In this document: piece after piece, positions 6,101 through 7,986 of the stretch
Numbering within the stretch: the first letter of the stretch is position 1
Layout: every line of letters starts with the position of its first letter
Assembly (NCBI GenBank): GCA_013817115.1
Contig: JACDDG010000099.1
Coordinates: 1-7,986, forward strand
Direction of reading: 5' to 3'
Origin: Parachlamydiaceae bacterium
GTDB taxonomy: Bacteria > Chlamydiota > Chlamydiia > Chlamydiales > Parachlamydiaceae
DNA length: 7,986 bases
Program-made: the position numbers and the translations under genes
The notes under the pieces: model-generated
What the model saw: only the letters and a program-made list of their open reading frames with translations
Databases searched by the model: none
Told to the model about the DNA's origin: nothing

Positions 6101-7543
6101 ATGGCTCGTACAATCAATGAAAAAATTAAAGATAGTTTATTTTACAAAGCACCGGTAGCAATTTCTAGCAATTGTAAAAAGCTATTTGAAACTGCATCTG
6201 GTTTAAGCAAAGTCGCTGGAGTCGCGCTATCCATTTTCACCTTAATAGATCTAAAAATTATTGGTTTTTCGACTGAAACAATCAATATTTTATCTGAACA
6301 AGCTAGGACAATACAAACTATAAATGGTGGGACAATTTGGGCTTCAACGACAACTGATCTTTTGACCAAACCTTTTAATGACGGTTGGATAGGTAATATC
6401 AAACGTATTGCCGGCATTGCTTCAAGCATATTAAGTGTAAATAATTATTTAAATAAAATTCACGCGCCTAATTTTACACATCATTTAATTACTATTGGCG
6501 GAATAAGCATCAGTCAAATATTGTCAATTTTTACCATCACTTTAAGTTTGATTCAAAATGGGTTGACATTTTATGAGAATTATAACAATACCACTAAATT
6601 ATCACATAAGCGCATAGCATTAACTAAATCACATGAGCTTGCAACCCATGAGGCAAAAGTAAAACTTGCCCACAGGTTTAACCTTATTGAAGAAAAGTAT
6701 GATGCAAACGAAGTTGATAATTGTAGAGATCAAATCGATGCTCTCGAGGAAGAAAAAGCTTTAGTTAAAGAGCATTTAAATTCGATACAGTATGATGAAG
6801 TTATAAAAGGGAATAAACACACCTACACGTTTAAATCCGTAGAAAGCAAGAAACAATTTGATTTTCTCTCTAAGCGACTTAAAGAACTTTCTCAAAGCCA
6901 AAATAAATTTCAATTCGCTCTAAAAGTATCATTTTTAAGACAAAAAGTCCTTAATTTAGCTTATGAGCTAGGACCTAATAATACGACTGCTGAAGTGAAA
7001 CAGTTAAATCTGGCGCTAAAATTGCTTGAAAATCCTGGTGCTTTAGCCTTGAAAGAGGTTAAAATTCTTATAAAACGTGAGGGTGCTTACGTCGCATATA
7101 AAAAAGCTAAATATGCTATTCGCGAAGAAAATTTAGACATTGAATTCAAGGAAACGTGCTGGGCAACTGCGGGCAATGTGGTTTCATTTGCTATAATAGC
7201 ACTAGGTCTCAGCAAAGCTCGTTTTGGGGTAGAAGCAGTGATGAGCTTATTCAATATTCAAACAAAAGATTGCCTTAAAAAAATAGAAGCTGTGGCCAGT
7301 CTAATTATCGGAAGCATAGGTATTCGAAAATATTTATGGGGGGAAGTTTCTAAACCTGAACCTCGTCCGGCAGATGTGCTAAATTTCTATACTCGCTCTC
7401 GAGTATACACTAATGTACCAAAGAAAAAGTTGACTCTATTAGATTTAGTGCGTGTGGAAGGAGAAGACGATTCTTATATGCTTTTCTCTAATAACATGCC
7501 ACTAGGTAACCTGCTTCTTTTAGAGAATAGTGAAGAAATATAA
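6101..7543 (+). CDS. Hypothetical membrane protein with paired hydrophobic segments and coiled coil
   Basis: I do not recognise a family for this 480-residue protein. The start at 6101 is chosen because GGAGGAG (6091-6097) directly precedes it; an in-frame ATG at 6089 would overlap that site and has none of its own. There is no signal peptide. Hydrophobic stretches lie at about 34-56 (LSKVAGVALSIFTLIDLKIIG), 97-117 (weaker) and 128-153 (ITIGGISISQILSIFTITLSLI), then two close together at 357-385 and 395-410. Between them, about 165-350 is charged and helical, with coiled-coil-like runs (IDALEEEKALVKEHLNSI, FLSKRLKELSQSQNKF). The tail is soluble (411-480). The paired hydrophobic segments recall chlamydial inclusion-membrane proteins, but that is only an analogy. 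Codon use is more AT-rich than in rny or moxR, which fits a lineage-specific gene. It has its own strong promoter and appears monocistronic. Confidence 0.8.
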   Translation: MARTINEKIKDSLFYKAPVAISSNCKKLFETASGLSKVAGVALSIFTLIDLKIIGFSTETINILSEQARTIQTINGGTIWASTTTDLLTKPFNDGWIGNIKRIAGIASSILSVNNYLNKIHAPNFTHHLITIGGISISQILSIFTITLSLIQNGLTFYENYNNTTKLSHKRIALTKSHELATHEAKVKLAHRFNLIEEKYDANEVDNCRDQIDALEEEKALVKEHLNSIQYDEVIKGNKHTYTFKSVESKKQFDFLSKRLKELSQSQNKFQFALKVSFLRQKVLNLAYELGPNNTTAEVKQLNLALKLLENPGALALKEVKILIKREGAYVAYKKAKYAIREENLDIEFKETCWATAGNVVSFAIIALGLSKARFGVEAVMSLFNIQTKDCLKKIEAVASLIIGSIGIRKYLWGEVSKPEPRPADVLNFYTRSRVYTNVPKKKLTLLDLVRVEGEDDSYMLFSNNMPLGNLLLLENSEEI

Positions 7544-7613
7544 GTTATCGGCTATTGGTTTAATTTCGTCCAGGCAAAGCAACTTCAAGTTTAAAAAGCT
7601 TTGAGTTATTTCG

Positions 7614-7845
7614 ATCTTTGTGCCTCTATGTTGCATTGTTTTGTACCGAAGTGCGTCCAAATGTTGGATTTTTAGCTTTGAGAAAGCCCCGGGATTAAGC
7701 GATCAAAAGCAACCCATTATAATATGGGGCTGTTTTTGATCGCTTAATCGAGGGAGCTTTCTCTTTGCCAAAAAACCAACACTTGAACGCACTTCGGTAT
7801 AAGGCAATTAAACACAAAGACACAGAGACACAAAGGCGCAAAGAT
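7614..7845. repeat. Split inverted repeat of CACAAAGAGGC type enclosing copy 3
   Basis: ATCTTTGTGCCTCTATGT (7614-7631) and ACACAAAGGCGCAAAGAT (7828-7845) are reverse complements at 15 of 18 positions. They resemble the arms of the repeat at 4555-4658. The right side continues a run of octamer-like words, ACACAAAG ACACAGAG ACACAAAGG CGCAAAG, over 7812-7843. Between the arms lies palindromic element copy 3, as if it had inserted into the loop of the older repeat. Confidence 0.55.
7644..7799. repeat. Palindromic MITE-like element (copy 3)
   Basis: This 156-base inverted repeat runs from TACCGAAGTGCGTCC at the left to GAACGCACTTCGGTA at the right. The inner arms GGGATTAAGCGATC and GATCGCTTAATC are perfectly matched over 12 bases. 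The centre, ACCCATTATAATATGGGG, is slightly shorter than in the other copies. TTT (7677-7679) faces TTT (7764-7766), the same unpaired patch as in copy 2. It has no coding capacity. It lies about 100 bases downstream of the hypothetical membrane protein gene. Confidence 0.88.
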
Positions 7846-7894
7846 AGCTGCAAATCTTAGTTTGTTTAGAAAGCTTAAAGTTTTTCCGTTCTGT

Positions 7895-7986
7895 TATACC
7901 GAAATGCGTCCAAATTTTGGATTTTTGGCTTTGAGAAAGCCCCGCGATTAAGCGATCAAAAATGACTCAATATTATAATATGGGGT
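7895..7986. repeat. Palindromic MITE-like element, left half (copy 4, cut by window edge)
   Basis: TATACCGAAATGCGTCCAAA at 7895 starts a fourth copy. The left arm continues through GGCTTTGAGAAAGCCCCGCG, ATTAAGCGATC and the core ACTCAATATTATAATATGGGGT, where the window ends. It is almost identical to the left arm of copy 2. The right arm would lie just outside the window. It is in the same orientation as copy 3, about 95 bases away. Confidence 0.85.

Noticed and set aside
7575..7603. CAAAGC/GCTTTG hairpin after the 6101 gene as its terminator
   Set aside because: The stem is only six pairs with a long AT-rich loop and no T-run follows, so it is not convincing.
287..7986. The repeated palindromes as a CRISPR array
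   Set aside because: The repeats are long, dispersed and palindromic, with genes between them, not short direct repeats with uniform spacers.

Overview
The window looks like part of a moderately AT-rich bacterial chromosome. The best guess is an environmental chlamydia (Parachlamydiaceae-like). This rests on a housekeeping set interleaved with a 480-residue protein carrying paired hydrophobic segments, reminiscent of chlamydial inclusion-membrane proteins, and on an outer-membrane protein gene of no widely known family. The taxonomy is inferred; no sequence here proves it.

Layout. Positions 1-179 (minus) hold the first 59 codons of seryl-tRNA synthetase (serS), cut by the window edge. Divergent from it lies rny (558-2117, plus), encoding RNase Y, with a terminator hairpin just after its stop. 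A well-formed sigma70-type promoter at 2543-2571 precedes a two-gene unit: a signal-peptide-bearing outer-membrane beta-barrel protein (2610-3551, GTG start) and a MoxR-type AAA+ ATPase (3551-4540). The two are joined by a one-base TAATG overlap. Converging on them from the right is an rsmB-like 16S rRNA m5C methyltransferase (4696-5832, minus). Divergent from that, behind a near-consensus promoter, is the 480-residue hypothetical membrane protein (6101-7543, plus).

The intergenic DNA is the most striking part. Four copies of one palindromic repeat family (about 287-455, 2232-2395, 7644-7799 and 7895 to the end) share a central ATATTATAATAT-like core flanked by CCC and GGGG, and long inverted arms. 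Three copies (2232, 7644, 7895) form one closely related subfamily with ends like TATACCGAAGTGCGT. The copy between serS and rny is a diverged subfamily in which both arms have changed together. They look like non-autonomous, MITE-like elements, or structured RNA/DNA hairpins under pairing constraint. A second kind of palindrome, built on CACAAAGAGGC-type words, lies between moxR and rsmB (4555-4658). A related pair of arms seems to flank the 7644 element, as if one repeat had inserted into another.

The genes themselves are mainly RNA maturation and translation (serS, rny, rsmB), envelope (outer-membrane protein with its coupled MoxR) and one possible host-interaction or membrane protein. No mobile-element transposase, tRNA, rRNA or CRISPR array is visible.
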